Shown piece by piece: positions 1 to 13,284 of a stretch of DNA of 64,000 bases. The notes under the pieces are model-generated. The model was not told where the DNA came from. It saw only the letters and a list, made by a program, of their open reading frames with translations, and did no database searches. The translations under genes were made by a program, and so were the position numbers. Source of the DNA: Schistocerca nitens (Eukaryota; Arthropoda; Insecta; Orthoptera; Acrididae); contig NC_064621.1 of assembly GCF_023898315.1 (NCBI RefSeq), positions 11,344,501-11,408,500 of the forward strand, read 5' to 3'. Each line of letters opens with the position of its first letter. Positions within the stretch are counted from its first letter, which is position 1.

Positions 1-471
1 GGATACAGTAAACCTGCAGAGGTGCATCCGAATGTAAGTCTGGTGACACAGAAAACGCTCAAAACATAGACAGGAGGAAGAAAATGTCTTCCTGTACTTA
101 AGTCGGCATTGTGTCTCATATATGTAATTCCGATGCAATTTCTGTGTTTCATCGTCAATGAGAAGGTCCAAAGGATACAGTAAACCTGCAGAGGTGCATA
201 CGAATGTAAGACTGGTGACACAGGAAACGCTCAAAACATAGACAGGAGGAAGAATCAGTCTTCCTGTATTGAAGTCGGCATTGTGTCTCTTATATTTAAT
301 TCCGATGCAATTTCTGTGTTTCATCGACAATGGGAAGGTCCAATGGATACAGTAAACCTGGAGAGGTGCATCGGAATGTAAAACTGGTGACACAGGAAAC
401 GCTCAAAACATAGACCGTAAGAATACTCAGTTTTCTTATACTTAAGTCGGCGTTGTGACTCTTATATTTAA

Positions 472-708
472 TTCCGATGCAATTTCTGTGTTTCATCGCC
501 AATGGGAAGATCCACGGGATACAGTAAACTTGCAGAGGTGCGTCGGAATATAAAACTCGTGACACAGGAAACGCTCAAAACATAGACCGTAAGAAGACTC
601 AGTTTTCTTGTACTTAAGTTCTCGTGACACGGGAAACGCCTAAAACATTGACCGAAAGAAGACTCAGTTTTCTTGTACTTAAGTTGGCGTTGTGTCTCTT
701 ATGTTTAA
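472..708 (+). repeat. Expanded 237-bp monomer with 65-bp internal duplication
   Basis: The distance between successive monomer starts is 237 instead of 172. The extra 65 bp is a partial duplication: 555-619 and 620-684 both run from CTCGTGACAC to ACTTAAGT (consensus about 84 to 148) and so both contain the short hairpin. The second copy differs by CGGG for CAGG, CGCCT for CGCTC, ACATTGACCGAAAG for ACATAGACCGTAAG. The same expansion recurs in every A copy (9372, 13973, 21431, 25625). Confidence 0.93.
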
Positions 709-899
709 TTCCGATGGAATTTCTCTGCTTCATCGTCAATGGGAAGGTCCAATGGATACAGTAAACCTGCAGAGCTGCATCGGAATGTAAAACTGGTGAC
801 ACAGGAAACGCTCAAAACATAGACAGTAGGATAACTCAGTCTTCCTGTACGTAAGTCGGCATTGTGTCTCTAATATTTAATTCCGATGCAATTTCTGTG

Positions 900-916
900 T
901 TTCGTCGTCAATGGGA
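900..916 (+). other. Weaker CENP-B-box-like site, domain A type
   Basis: TTTCGTCGTCAATGGGA matches the mammalian box at 13 of 17 positions and keeps TTCG, while most monomers read TTCA here. Equivalent sites recur in later A copies (about 9800, 14401, 16808, 21859, 26053). A sister form, TTTCGTCGCCAATGGGA, is at 2104-2120 and near 5199 and 6231. Binding is not shown. Confidence 0.35.
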
Positions 917-3900
917 AGGTCCTATGGATACTGCAAACTTGGAGAGGTGCATCGGAATGTAAAACTGGTGACACAGGAAACGCTCAAAACATATACAGTA
1001 GGAAGACTCAGTCTTCCTGTACTTAAGTCGGCATTGTGTCTCTTATATTTAATTCCGATGCAATTTCTGTGTTTCATCGTCAATGGGAAGGTCCAAGGGA
1101 TACAGTAAACCTGCAGAGGTGCATCCGAATGTAAGACTGGTGACACAGGAAACGCTCAAAACATAGACAGGAGGACGAATCAGTCTTCCTGTACTTAAGT
1201 CGGCATTGTGTCTCTTATTTTTAATTCCGATGCAATTTCTGTGTTTCATCGTCAATGGGAAGGTCCAAGGGATACAGTAAACCTGCAGAGGTGCATCGGA
1301 ATGTAAAACTGGTGACACAGGAAATGCTCAAAACATAGACAGTACTAAGACTCAGTCTTCATGTACTTAAGTCGGCATTGTGTCTCTTACATTTAATTCC
1401 GATGCAATTTCTGTGTTTCATCATCACGGTGAAGGTCCAATGTATACAGTAAACCAGCAGAGGTGCATCGGAATGTTGAACTGGTAACACAGGAAACGCT
1501 CAAAACATAGACCGTAATAATACTCAGTTTTCTTGTACTGAAGTCGGCGTTGTGACTCTTATATTTAATTCCGATGCAATTTCTGTGATTCATCGTCAAT
1601 GGGAAGGTCCAAGGGATACAGTAAGCCTTCAGAGGTGTATCCGAATGTAAGACTGGTGACACAGGAAACGCTCAAAACATAGACAGGAGGAAGAATCAGT
1701 CTTCCTGTACTTAAGTCGGCATTGTGTCTCTTATATTTAATTCGGATGCAATATCTGTGTTTCATCGTCAATGGGAAGGTCCAAGGGATACAGTAAACCT
1801 GCAGAGGTGCAACGGAATGTATAACTGGTGACACAGGAAACGCTCAAAACATAGACCGTAAGAAGACTCAGTTTTCTTGTACTTACGTCGGCGTTGTGTC
1901 TCTTATATTTAATTTCGATGCAATTTCTGTGTTTCATCGTCAATGGGAAGGTCCAATGGACACAGTAAACCTGGAGAGGTGTATCGGAATGTAAAACTGG
2001 TGACACAGGAAACGCTCAAAGCATAGACAGTAGGAAGACTCAGTCCTCCTGTACTTAAGACGTCATTGTGTCTCTTATATTTAATTCCGATGCAATTTCT
2101 GTGTTTCGTCGCCAATGGGAAGGTCCAAAGGATACAGTAAACCTGCAGAGGTGCGTCGGAATGTAAAACTGGTGACACAGGAAACGCTCAAAAGATAGAC
2201 AGTACTAAGACTCAGTCTTCCTGTACTTAAGTCGGCATTGTGTCTCTTATATTTAATTCCAAAGCAATTGCTGTGTTTCATCGTCACTGTGAAGGTCCAA
2301 GAGATACAGTAAACCTGCAGCGGTGCATCGGAATGTATAACTGGTGACACAGGAAACGCTCAAAACATAGACCGTAAGAAGACTCAGTTTTCTTGTACTT
2401 ATATCGGCGTTGTGTCTCTTATATTTAATTACAATGCATTTTCTGTGTTTCATCGTCAATGGGAAGATCCAAGGGATACAGTAAACCTGCAGAGGTGCAT
2501 CCGATAGTAAGACTGGTGACACAGGAAACGCTCAAATCATGGGCAGGAGGAAGAAACAGTCTTCCTGTACTTAAGTCGGCATTGTGTCTCTTATATTTAA
2601 TTCCGATGCAATTTCTGTGTTTCATCGTCAATGAGAAGGTCCAAGGGATACAGTGAACCTGCAGAGGTGCATCGGAATGTAAAACTGGTGACAAAGGAAA
2701 CGCTCAAAACGTAGACAGTACTAAGACTCAGTCTTCCTGTACTTAAGTCGGCATTGTGTCTCTTACATTTAATTCCGATGCAATTTCTGTGTTTCATCAT
2801 CACTGTGAAGGTCCAATGGATACAGTAAACCTGCATAGGTGCATGGGAATGTTAAACTTATGACACAGGAAACGCTAAAGACATAGACAGTAGGAAGACT
2901 CAATCTTCCTGTACGTAAGACGTCATTGTGCCTCTTATATTTAATTCCAAAGCAATTGCTGTGTTTCATCGTCACTGTGAAGGTCCAAGGAATACAGTAC
3001 ACCTGCAGAGGTGCATCGGAATGTAAAACTGGTGACACAGGAACGCTCAAAACATAGACAGTACGAAGACTCAGTCTTCCTGTACTTAAGTCGGCATTGT
3101 GTCTCTTATATTTAATTCCGATGCCATTTCTGTGTTTCATCATCATTGTGAAGGTCAAATGGATACAGTAAACCTGCAGAGGTGCATCGGAATGTAAAAC
3201 TGGTGACACAGGAAACGCTCAAAACATAGACAGTAGGAAGACTCAGTCTTCCTGTTCTTAAGTCGGCATTGTGTCTCTGATATTTAATTCCGATGCAATT
3301 TCTGTGTTTCATCGTCAATGGGAAGGTCAAATTGATACAGTACACCTGCAGAGGTGCATCGGAATGTAAAACTGGTGACACAGGAAACGCTCAAAACATA
3401 GACAGTACGAAGACTCAGTCTTCCTGTACTTAAGTCGGCATTGTGTCTCTTATATTTAATTCCGATGCAATTTCTGTGTTTCATCGTCAATGGGAAGGTG
3501 CAAGGAATACAGTAAGCCTTCAGAGGTGTATCCGAATGTAAGACTGGTGACACAGGAAACGCTCAAAACATAGACAGGAGGAAGAATCAGTCTTCCTGTA
3601 CTTAAGTCGGCATTGTGTCTCTTATATTTAATTCGGATGCAATTTCTGTGTTTCATCGTCAATGGGAAGGTCCAAGGGATACAGTAAACCTGCAGAGGTG
3701 CAACGGAATGTATAACTGGTGACACAGGAAACGCTCAAAACATAGACAGTACTAAGACTCAGTCTTCCTGTACTTAAGTCGGCATTGTGTCTCTTACATT
3801 TAATTCCGATGCAATTTCTGTGTTTCATCATCACTGTGAAGGTCCAATGGATACAGTAAACCTGCAGAGGTGCATCGGAATGTAAAACTGGTGACACAGG

Positions 3901-4829
3901 AAACGCTCAAAACATAGACAGTAGGAAGACTCAGTCTTCCTGTTCTTAAGTCGGCATTGTGTCTCTAATATTTAATTCCGATGCAATTTCTGTGTTTCAT
4001 CGTCAATGGGAAGGTCCAATGGATACAGTAAACCTGGAGAGGTGCATCGGAATGTAAAACTGGTGACACAGGAAACGCTCAAAACATAGACCGTAAGAAT
4101 ACTCAGTTTTCTTGTACTTAAGTCGGCGTTGTGACTCTTATATTTAATTCCGATGCAATTTCTGTGTTTCATCTTCAATGGGAAGGTCCAATTGATACAG
4201 TAAACCTGCAGAGGTGCATCGGAATGTAAAACTGGTGACACAGGAAACGCTCAAAACATAGACAGTACTAAGACTCAGTCTTCATGTACTTAAGTCGGCA
4301 TTGAGTCTCTTATATTTAATTTCGATGCAATTTCTGTGTTTCATCGTCAATGGGAAGTTCCAATGGATACAGTAAACGTTCAGAGGTGCATCGGAATGTA
4401 AAACTGGTGACACAGGAAACGCTCAAAGCATTGACAGTACGAAGACTCAGTCTTCCTGTACTTAAGTCGGCATTGTGTATCTTATATTTAATTCCGATGC
4501 AATTTCTGTGTTTCATCCTCAATGGGAAGGTCCAAGGGATACAGTAAACCTGCAGAGGTGCATCCGAATGTAAGACTGGTGACACAGGAAACGCTCAAAA
4601 CTTAGACAGGAGGAAGAATCAGTCTCCCTGTACTTAAGTCGGCATTGTGTCTCTTATATTTAATTCCGATGCAATTTCTGTGTTTCATCGACAATGGGAA
4701 GGTCCAAGGGATACAGTAAACCTGCAGAGGTGCATCGGAATGTAAAACTGGTGACACAGGAAACGCTCAAAACATAGACAGTACTAAGACTCAGTCTTCC
4801 TGTACTTAAGTCGGCATTGTGTCTCTAAC

Positions 4830-6893
4830 ATTTAATTACGATGTAATTTCTGTGTTTCATCATCACTGTGAAGGTCCAAAGGATACATTAAACCTGCAGA
4901 GGTCCATCGGTATGTGAAACTGGTGACACAGGAAACGCTCAAAACATAGACTGTAGGATGACTCAGTCTTCCTGTTCTTAAGTCGGCATTGTGTCTCTAA
5001 TATTTAATTCCGATGCAATTTCTGCGTTTCATCGTCACTGTGAAGGTCCAATGGACACAGTAAACCTGGAGAGGTGTATCGGAATGTAAAACTGGTGACA
5101 CAGGAAACGCTCAAAGCATAGACAGTAGGAAGACTCAGTCCTCCTGTACTTAAGACGTCATTGTGTCTCTTATATTTAATTCCGATGCAATTTCTGTGTT
5201 TCGTCGCCAATGGGAAGGTCCAAAGGATACAGTAAACCTGCAGAGGTGCGTCGGAATGTAAAACTGGTGACACAGGAAACGCTCAAAACATAGACAGTAC
5301 TAAGACTCAGTCTTCCTGTACTTAAGTCGGCATTGTGTCTCTTATATTTAATTCCAAAGCAATTGCTGTGTTTCATCGTCACTGTGAAGGTCCAAGAGAT
5401 ACAGTAAACCTGCAGCGATGCACCGGAATGTATAACTGGTGACACAGGAAACGCTCAAAACATAGACCGTAAGAAGACTCAGTTTTCTTGTACTTATGTC
5501 GGCGTTGTGTCTCTTATATTTAATTCCAATGCAATTTCTGTGTTTCATCGTCAATGGGAAGATCCAAGGGATACAGTAAACCTGCAGAGGTGCATCCGAA
5601 TGTAAGACTGGTGACACAGGAAACGCTCAAATCATGGGCAGGAGGAAGAAACAGTCTTCCTGTACTTAAGTCGGCATTGTGTCTCTTATATTTAATTCCG
5701 ATGCAATTTCTGTGTTTCATCGTCAATGAGAAGGTCCAAGGGATACAGTAAACCTGCAGAGGTGCATCGGAATGTAAAACTGGTGACAAAGGAAACGCTC
5801 AAAACGTAGACAGTACTAAGACTCAGTCTTCCTGTACTTAGGTCGGCATTGTGTCTCTAACATTTAATTACGATGTAATTTCTGTGTTTCATCATCACTG
5901 TGAAGGTCCAAAGGATACAGTAAACCTGCAGAGGTCCATCGGTATGTGAAACTGGTGACACAGGAAACGCTGAAAACATAGACCGTAGGATGACTCAGTC
6001 TTCCTGTTCTTAAGTCGGCATTGTGTCTCTAATATTTAATTCCGATGCAATTTCTGCGTTTCATCGTCACTGTGAAGGTCCAATGGACACAGTAAACCTG
6101 GAGAGGTGTATCGGAATGTAAAACTGGTGACACAGGAAACGCTCAAAGCATAGACAGTAGGAAGACTCAGTCCTCCTGTACTTAAGACGTCATTGTGTCT
6201 CTTATATTTAATTCCGATGCAATTTCTGTGTTTCGTCGCCAATGGGAAGGTCCAAAGGATACAGTAAACCTGCAGAGGTGCGTCGGAATGTAAAACTGGT
6301 GACACAGGAAACGCTCAAAACATAGACAGTACTAAGACTCAGTCTTCCTGTACTTAAGTCGGCATTGTGTCTCTTAGATTTAATTCCAAAGCAATTGCTG
6401 TGTTTCATCGTCACTGTGAAGGTCCAAGAGATACAGTAAACCTGCAGCGGTGCATCGGAATGTATAACTGGTGACACAGGAAACGCTCAAAACATAGACC
6501 GTAAGAAGACTCAGTTTTCTTGTACTTATGTCGGCGTTGTGTCTCTTATATTTAATTCCAATGCAATTTCTGTGTTTCATCGTCAATGGGAAGATCCAAG
6601 GGATACAGTACACCTGCAGAGGTGCATCCGAATGTAAGACTGGTGACACAGGAAACGCTCAAATCATGGGCAGGAGGAAGAAACAGTCTTCCTGTACTTA
6701 AGTCGGCATTGTGTCTCTTATATTTAATTCCGATGCAATTTCTGTGTTTCATCGTCAATGAGAAGGTCCAGGGGATACAGTAAACCTGCAGAGGTGCATC
6801 GGAATGTAAAACTGGTGACAAAGGAAACGCTCAAAACGTAGACAGTACTAAGACTCAGTCTTCCTGTACTTAAGTCGGCATTGTGTCTCTTAC
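4830..6893 (+). repeat. Tandem duplication of a six-monomer block (2 x 1032 bp)
   Basis: Sequence from about 4.83 to 5.86 kb recurs at an offset of exactly 1032 bp (6 x 172) with few differences, such as CACCGG versus CATCGG and TATATT versus TAGATT. Shared rare variants include ATTACGATGTAATTTC, GAGGTCCATCGGTATGTG and ACAAAGGAAACGC. Part of the same run also occurs at 1.9 to 2.7 kb. Boundaries are approximate because the flanks are homologous monomers. Confidence 0.82.
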
Positions 6894-7930
6894 ATTTAAT
6901 TCCGATGCAATTTCTGTGTTTCATCATCACTGTGAAGGTCCAATGGATACAGTAAACCTGCATAGGTGCATGGGAATGTTAAACTTATGACACAGGAAAC
7001 GCTAAAGACATAGACAGTAGGAAGACTCAATCTTCCTGTACGTAAGACGTCATTGTGCCTCTTATATTTAGTTCCAAAGCAATTGCTGTGTTTCATCGTC
7101 ACTGTGAAGGTCCAAGGAATACAGTACACCTGCAGAGGTGCATCGGAATGTAAAACTGGTGACACAGGAACGCTCAAAACATAGACAGTACGAAGACTCA
7201 GTCTTCCTGTACTTAAGTCGGCATTGTGTCTCTTATATTTAATTCCGATGCAATTTCTGTGTTTCATCGTCAATGGGAAGGTCCAAGCGATACAGTAAGC
7301 CTTCAGAGGTGCATCAGAATGTAAGACTGGTGACACAGGAAACGCTCAAAACATAGACAGAAGGAAGAATCAGTCTTCCTGTACTTAAATCGGCATTGTG
7401 TCTCTTATATTTAATTCGGATGCAATTTCTGTGTTTCATCGCCAATGGGAAGGTCCAAGGGATACAGTAAACCTGCAGAGGTGCATCGGAATGTATAACT
7501 GGTGACACAGGAAACGCTCAAAACATAGACAGTACTAAGACTCAGTCTTCCTGTACTTAAGTCGGCATTGTGTCTCTTAAATTTAATTCCGATGCAATTT
7601 CTGTGTTTCATCATCATTGTGAAGGTCAAATGGATACAGTAAACCTGCAGAGGTGCATCGGAATGTAAAACTGGTGACACAGGAAATGCTCAAAACATAG
7701 ACCGTAAGAATACTCAGTTTTCTTGTACTTAAGTCGGCGTTGTGACTCTTATATTTAATTCCGATGCAATTTCTGTGTTTCATCGACAATGGGAGGGTCC
7801 AATTGATACAGTAAACCTGCAGAGGTGCATCGGAATGTAAAACTGGTGACACAGGAAACGCTCAAAACATAGACAGTAGGAAGACTCAGTCTTCCTGTTC
7901 TGAAGTCGGCATTGTGTCTCTAATATTTAA

Positions 7931-8103
7931 TTCCGATGCAATTTCTGTGTTTCATCGTCAATGAGAAGGTCCAATGGATACATTAAACCTGGAGAGGTGC
8001 ATCGGAATGTAAAAATTGTGCCACAGGAAACGCTCAAAAATTTTGACAGTAGGAAGACTCAGTCTTCCTGTACTTAAGTCGTCATTTTGTCTCTTATATT
8101 TAA
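7931..8103 (+). repeat. 173-bp marker monomer with AAAATTTT
   Basis: In this unit the usual CTCAAAACATAGACAG reads CTCAAAAATTTTGACAG, one base longer, and is preceded by AAAAATTGTG for AAAACTGGTG. The result is an eight-base A/T palindrome. The same marker is found at 8036, 12637, 20160, 24181, 27687, 33188, 36627, 48314 and 50551 (start of AAAAATTTT), at most once per HOR copy, so it is a useful phase marker for aligning domains A and B. Confidence 0.92.
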
Positions 8104-8446
8104 TTCCGATGAAATTTCTGTGTTTCATCGTCAATGGGAAGTCCAAGGGATAAAGTAAATCTGCAGATGTGCATCGGAATGTAAGACTGGTGACACAGGA
8201 AACGCTCAAAACATAGACTGTACTAAGACTCAGTCTTCATGTACTTAAGTCGGCATTGAGTCTCTTATATTTAATTCCGATGCAATATCTGTGTTTCATC
8301 GTCAATGGCAAGGTCCAAGGGATACAGTAAACCTGCAGAGTTGCATCGGAATGTAAAACTGGTGACACAGGAAACGCTCAAAACATAGACCGTAAAAAGA
8401 CTCAGTTGTCTTGTACGTAAGTCGGCGTTGTGTCTCTTATATTTAT

Positions 8447-8683
8447 TTCCGATGGAATTACAGTGTTTCATCACCAATGGGAAGGGCCAAGGGATACAGT
8501 AAACCTGCAGAGCTGCGTCGGAATGTAAAACTCATGACACAGGAAACGCTCAAAACATAGACCGTAAGAAGACTCAGTTTTCTTGTACTTAAGATCTCGT
8601 GACACGGGAAACGCTCAAAACATAGACCGTAAGAAGACTCAGTTTTCTTGTACTTAAGTTGGCATTGTGTCTCTTATATTTAA
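8447..8683 (+). repeat. Second expanded 237-bp monomer
   Basis: Again 172 + 65 bp, with a repeated segment at about 8530-8594 and 8595-8659. The second segment begins TCTCGTGACACGGG, sharing the CGGG change with the 472-708 unit, although the surrounding monomer is different. The expansion is present in A1 and A2 (13048-13284) but absent from the matching monomers of A3 (20572) and A4 (about 24768). Confidence 0.9.
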
Positions 8684-9371
8684 TTCCGATGGAATTTCTC
8701 TGTTTCATCGTCAGTGGGAAGGTCAAATGGATACAGTAAACCTGCAGAGGTGCATCGGAATGTATAACAGGTGACACAGGAAACGCTCGAAACATAGACA
8801 GTAGGATGACTCAGTCTTCCTGTACGTAAGTCGGCATTGTGTCTCTTATATTTAATTCCGATGCAATTTCTGTGTTTCATCGTCAATAAGAATGTCCAAG
8901 GGATACAGTAAACCTGCAGAGGTGCATCCGAATGTAAGTCTGGTGACACAGAAAACGCTCAAAACATAGACAGGAGGAAGAAAATGTCTTCCTGTACTTA
9001 AGTCGGCATTGTGTCTCATATATGTAATTCCGATGCAATTTCTGTGTTTCATCGTCAATGAGAAGGTCCAAAGGATACAGTAAACCTGCAGAGGTGCATA
9101 CGAATGTAAGACTGGTGACACAGGAAACGCTCAAAACATAGACAGGAGGAAGAATCAGTCTTCCTGTATTGAAGTCGGCATTGTGTCTCTTATATTTAAT
9201 TCCGATGCAATTTCTGTGTCTCATCGACAATGGGAAGGTCCAATGGATACAGTAAACCTGGAGAGGTGCATCGGAATGTAAAACTGGTGACACAGGAAAC
9301 GCTCAAAACATAGACCGTAAGAATACTCAGTTTTCTTATACTTAAGTCGGCGTTGTGACTCTTATATTTAA

Positions 9372-9608
9372 TTCCGATGCAATTTCTGTGTTTCATCGCC
9401 AATGGGAAGATCCACGGGATACAGTAAACTTGCAGAGGTGCGTCGGAATATAAAACTCGTGACACAGGAAACGCTCAAAACATAGACCGTAAGAAGACTC
9501 AGTTTTCTTGTACTTAAGTTCTCGTGACACGGGAAACGCCTAAAACATTGACCGAAAGAAGACTCAGTTTTCTTGTACTTAAGTTGGCGTTGTGTCTCTT
9601 ATGTTTAA
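9372..9608 (+). repeat. 237-bp monomer, A2 copy of the unit at 472
   Basis: Start-to-start spacing is 237 bp and the position is exactly 8900 bp after the A1 unit, with the same 65-bp internal duplication. Confidence 0.9.
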
Positions 9609-12600
9609 TTCCGATGGAATTTCTCTGCTTCATCGTCAATGGGAAGGTCCAATGGATACAGTAAACCTGCAGAGCTGCATCGGAATGTAAAACTGGTGAC
9701 ACAGGAAACGCTCAAAACATAGACAGTAGGATAACTCAGTCTTCCTGTACGTAAGTCGGCATTGTGTCTCTAATATTTAATTCCGATGCAATTTCTGTGT
9801 TTCGTCGTCAATGGGAAGGTCCTATGGATACTGCAAACTTGGAGAGGTGCATCGGAATGTAAAACTGGTGACACAGGAAACGCTCAAAACATATACAGTA
9901 GGAAGACTCAGTCTTCCTGTACTTAAGTCGGCATTGTGTCTCTTATATTTAATTCCGATGCAATTTCTGTGTTTCATCGTCAATGGGAAGGTCCAAGGGA
10001 TACAGTAAACCTGCAGAGGTGCATCCGAATGTAAGACTGGTGACACAGGAAACGCTCAAAACATAGACAGGAGGACGAATCAGTCTTCCTGTACTTAAGT
10101 CGGCATTGTGTCTCTTATTTTTAATTCCGATGCAATTTCTGTGTTTCATCGTCAATGGGAAGGTCCAAGGGATACAGTAAACCTGCAGAGGTGCATCGGA
10201 ATGTAAAACTGGTGACACAGGAAATGCTCAAAACATAGACAGTACTAAGACTCAGTCTTCATGTACTTAAGTCGGCATTGTGTCTCTTACATTTAATTCC
10301 GATGCAATTTCTGTGTTTCATCATCACGGTGAAGGTCCAATGTATACAGTAAACCAGCAGAGGTGCATCGGAATGTTGAACTGGTAACACAGGAAACGCT
10401 CAAAACATAGACCGTAATAATACTCAGTTTTCTTGTACTGAAGTCGGCGTTGTGACTCTTATATTTAATTCCGATGCAATTTCTGTGATTCATCGTCAAT
10501 GGGAAGGTCCAAGGGATACAGTAAGCCTTCAGAGGTGTATCCGAATGTAAGACTGGTGACACAGGAAACGCTCAAAACATAGACAGGAGGAAGAATCAGT
10601 CTTCCTGTACTTAAGTCGGCATTGTGTCTCTTATATTTAATTCGGATGCAATATCTGTGTTTCATCGTCAATGGGAAGGTCCAAGGGATACAGTAAACCT
10701 GCAGAGGTGCAACGGAATGTATAACTGGTGACACAGGAAACGCTCAAAACATAGACCGTAAGAAGACTCAGTTTTCTTGTACTTACGTCGGCGTTGTGTC
10801 TCTTATATTTAATTTCGATGCAATTTCTGTGTTTCATCGTCAATGGGAAGGTCCAATGGACACAGTAAACCTGGAGAGGTGTATCGGAATGTAAAACTGG
10901 TGACACAGGAAACGCTCAAAGCATAGACAGTAGGAAGACTCAGTCCTCCTGTACTTAAGACGTCATTGTGTCTCTTATATTTAATTCCGATGCAATTTCT
11001 TTGTTTCGTCGCCAATGGGAAGGTCCAAAGGATACAGTAAACCTGCAGAGGTGCGTCGGAATGTAAAACTGGTGACACAGGAAACGCTCAAAAGATAGAC
11101 AGTACTAAGACTCAGTCTTCCTGTACTTAAGTCGGCATTGTGTCTCTTATATTTAATTCCAAAGCAATTGCTGTGTTTCATCGTCACTGTGAAGGTCCAA
11201 GAGATACAGTAAACCTGCAGCGGTGCATCGGAATGTATAACTGGTGACACAGGAAACGCTCAAAACATAGACCGTAAGAAGACTCAGTTTTCTTGTACTT
11301 ATATCGGCGTTGTGTCTCTTATATTTAATTACAATGCATTTTCTGTGTTTCATCGTCAATGGGAAGATCCAAGGGATACAGTAAACCTGCAGAGGTGCAT
11401 CCGAAAGTAAGACTGGTGACACAGGAAACGCTCAAATCATGGGCAGGAGGAAGAAACAGTCTTCCTGTACTTAAGTCGGCATTGTGTCTCTTATATTTAA
11501 TTCCGATGCAATTTCTGTGTTTCATCGTCAATGAGAAGGTCCAAGGGATACAGTGAACCTGCAGAGGTGCATCGGAATGTAAAACTGGTGACAAAGGAAA
11601 CGCTCAAAACGTAGACAGTACTAAGACTCAGTCTTCCTGTACTTAAGTCGGCATTGTGTCTCTTACATTTAATTCCGATGCAATTTCTGTGTTTCATCAT
11701 CACTGTGAAGGTCCAATGGATACAGTAAACCTGCATAGGTGCATGGGAATGTTAAACTTATGACACAGGAAACGCTAAAGACATAGACAGTAGGAAGACT
11801 CAATCTTCCTGTACGTAAGACGTCATTGTGCCTCGTATATTTAATTCCAAAGCAATTGCTGTGTTTCATCGTCACTGTGAAGGTCCAAGGAATACAGTAC
11901 ACCTGCAGAGGTGCATCGGAATGTAAAACTGGTGACACAGGAACGCTCAAAACATAGACAGTACGAAGACTCAGTCTTCCTGTACTTAAGTCGGCATTGT
12001 GTCTCTTATATTTAATTCCGATGCCATTTCTGTGTTTCATCATCATTGTGAAGGTCAAATGGATACAGTAAACCTGCAGAGGTGCATCGGAATGTAAAAC
12101 TGGTGACACAGGAAACGCTCAAAACATAGACAGTAGGAAGACTCAGTCTTCCTGTTCTTAAGTCGGCATTGTGTCTCTGATATTTAATTCCGATGCAATT
12201 TCTGTGTTTCATCGTCAATGGGAAGGTCCAATGGATACAGTAAACCAGCAGAGGTGCATCGGAATGTAAAACTGGTGACACAGGAAATGCTCAAAACATA
12301 GACCGTAAGAATACTCAGTTTTCTTGTACTTAAGTCGGCGTTGTGACTCTTATATTTAATTCCGATGCAATTTCTGTGTTTCATCGACAATGGGAGGGTC
12401 CAATTGATACAGTAAACCTGCAGAGGTGCATCGGAATGTAAAACTGGTGACACAGGTAACGCTCAAAACATAGACAGTAGGAAGACTCAGTCTTCCTGTT
12501 CTGAAGTCGGCATTGTGTCTCTAATATTTAATTCCGATGCAATTTCTGTGTTTCATCGTCAATGAGAAGGTCCAATGGATACAGTAAACCTGGAGAGGTG

Positions 12601-13047
12601 CATCGGAATGTAAAAATTGTGCCACAGGAAACGCTCAAAAATTTTGACAGTAGTAAGACTCAGTCTTCCTGTACTTAAGTCGTCATTTTGTCTCTTATAT
12701 TTAATTCCGATGAAATTTCTGTGTTTCATCGTCAATGGGAAGGTCCAAGGGATAAAGTAAATCTGCAGATGTGCATCGGAATGTAAGACTGGTGACACAG
12801 GAAACGCTCAAAACATAGACTGTACTAAGACTCAGTCTTCATGTACTTAAGTCGGCATTGAGTCTCTTTTTTTAATTCCGATGCAATTTCTGTGTTTCAT
12901 CGTCAATGGCAAGGTCCAAGGGATACAGTAAACCTGCAGAGTTGCATCGGAATGTAAAACTGGTGACACAGGAAACGCTCAAAACATAGACCGTAAAAAG
13001 ACTCAGTTGTCTTGTACGTAAGTCGGCGTTGTGTCTCTTATATTTAA

Positions 13048-13284
13048 TTCCGATGGAATTACAGTGTTTCATCGCCAATGGGAAGGGCCAAGGGATACAG
13101 TAAACCTGCAGAGCTGCGTCGGAATGTAAAACTCATGACACAGGAAACGCTCAAAACATAGACGGTAAGAAGACTCAGTTTTCTTGTACTTAAGATCTCG
13201 TGACACGGGAAACGCTCAAAACATAGACCGTAAGAAGACTCAGTTTTCTTGTACTTAAGTTGGCGTTGTGTCTCTTATATTTAA
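13048..13284 (+). repeat. 237-bp monomer, A2 copy of the unit at 8447
   Basis: Spacing is 237 bp and lies 4601 bp after the A1 unit. It carries the same AAGATCTCGTGACACGGG junction between the two 65-bp segments, with one change (GACGGTAAG for GACCGTAAG). Confidence 0.9.

Larger units (their letters stand above)
1..8900 (+). repeat. Higher-order repeat copy A1 (8900 bp)
   Basis: The first base of the window is repeated in register at 8901, and the following 3.3 kb agree with only scattered single-base changes, for example T at 320 and C at 9220. This is the longest copy in domain A. Its middle part contains a duplicated six-monomer block (about 4.83 to 6.89 kb), and its four-monomer run at about 1.91 to 2.69 kb recurs at 5.00 and 6.04 kb. 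It includes two 237-bp monomers (472-708 and 8447-8683) and one 173-bp marker monomer (7931-8103). The start at 1 is only the window edge; the HOR phase is arbitrary. Confidence 0.85.

Noticed and set aside
141..148. Restriction-site palindromes CTGCAG and CTTAAG as functional elements
   Set aside because: They recur because the monomer recurs. They would give a 172-bp ladder on digestion, but nothing shows a biological role.
620..684. Mobile-element insertion explaining the extra 65 bp
   Set aside because: The extra segment is a copy of the adjacent monomer sequence in direct orientation, with no target-site duplication or foreign sequence.
12860..12876. Run of T near 12867 as a terminator or retroelement tail
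   Set aside because: It is a one-base loss and substitution in the TCTTATATTTAA segment of an otherwise normal monomer.
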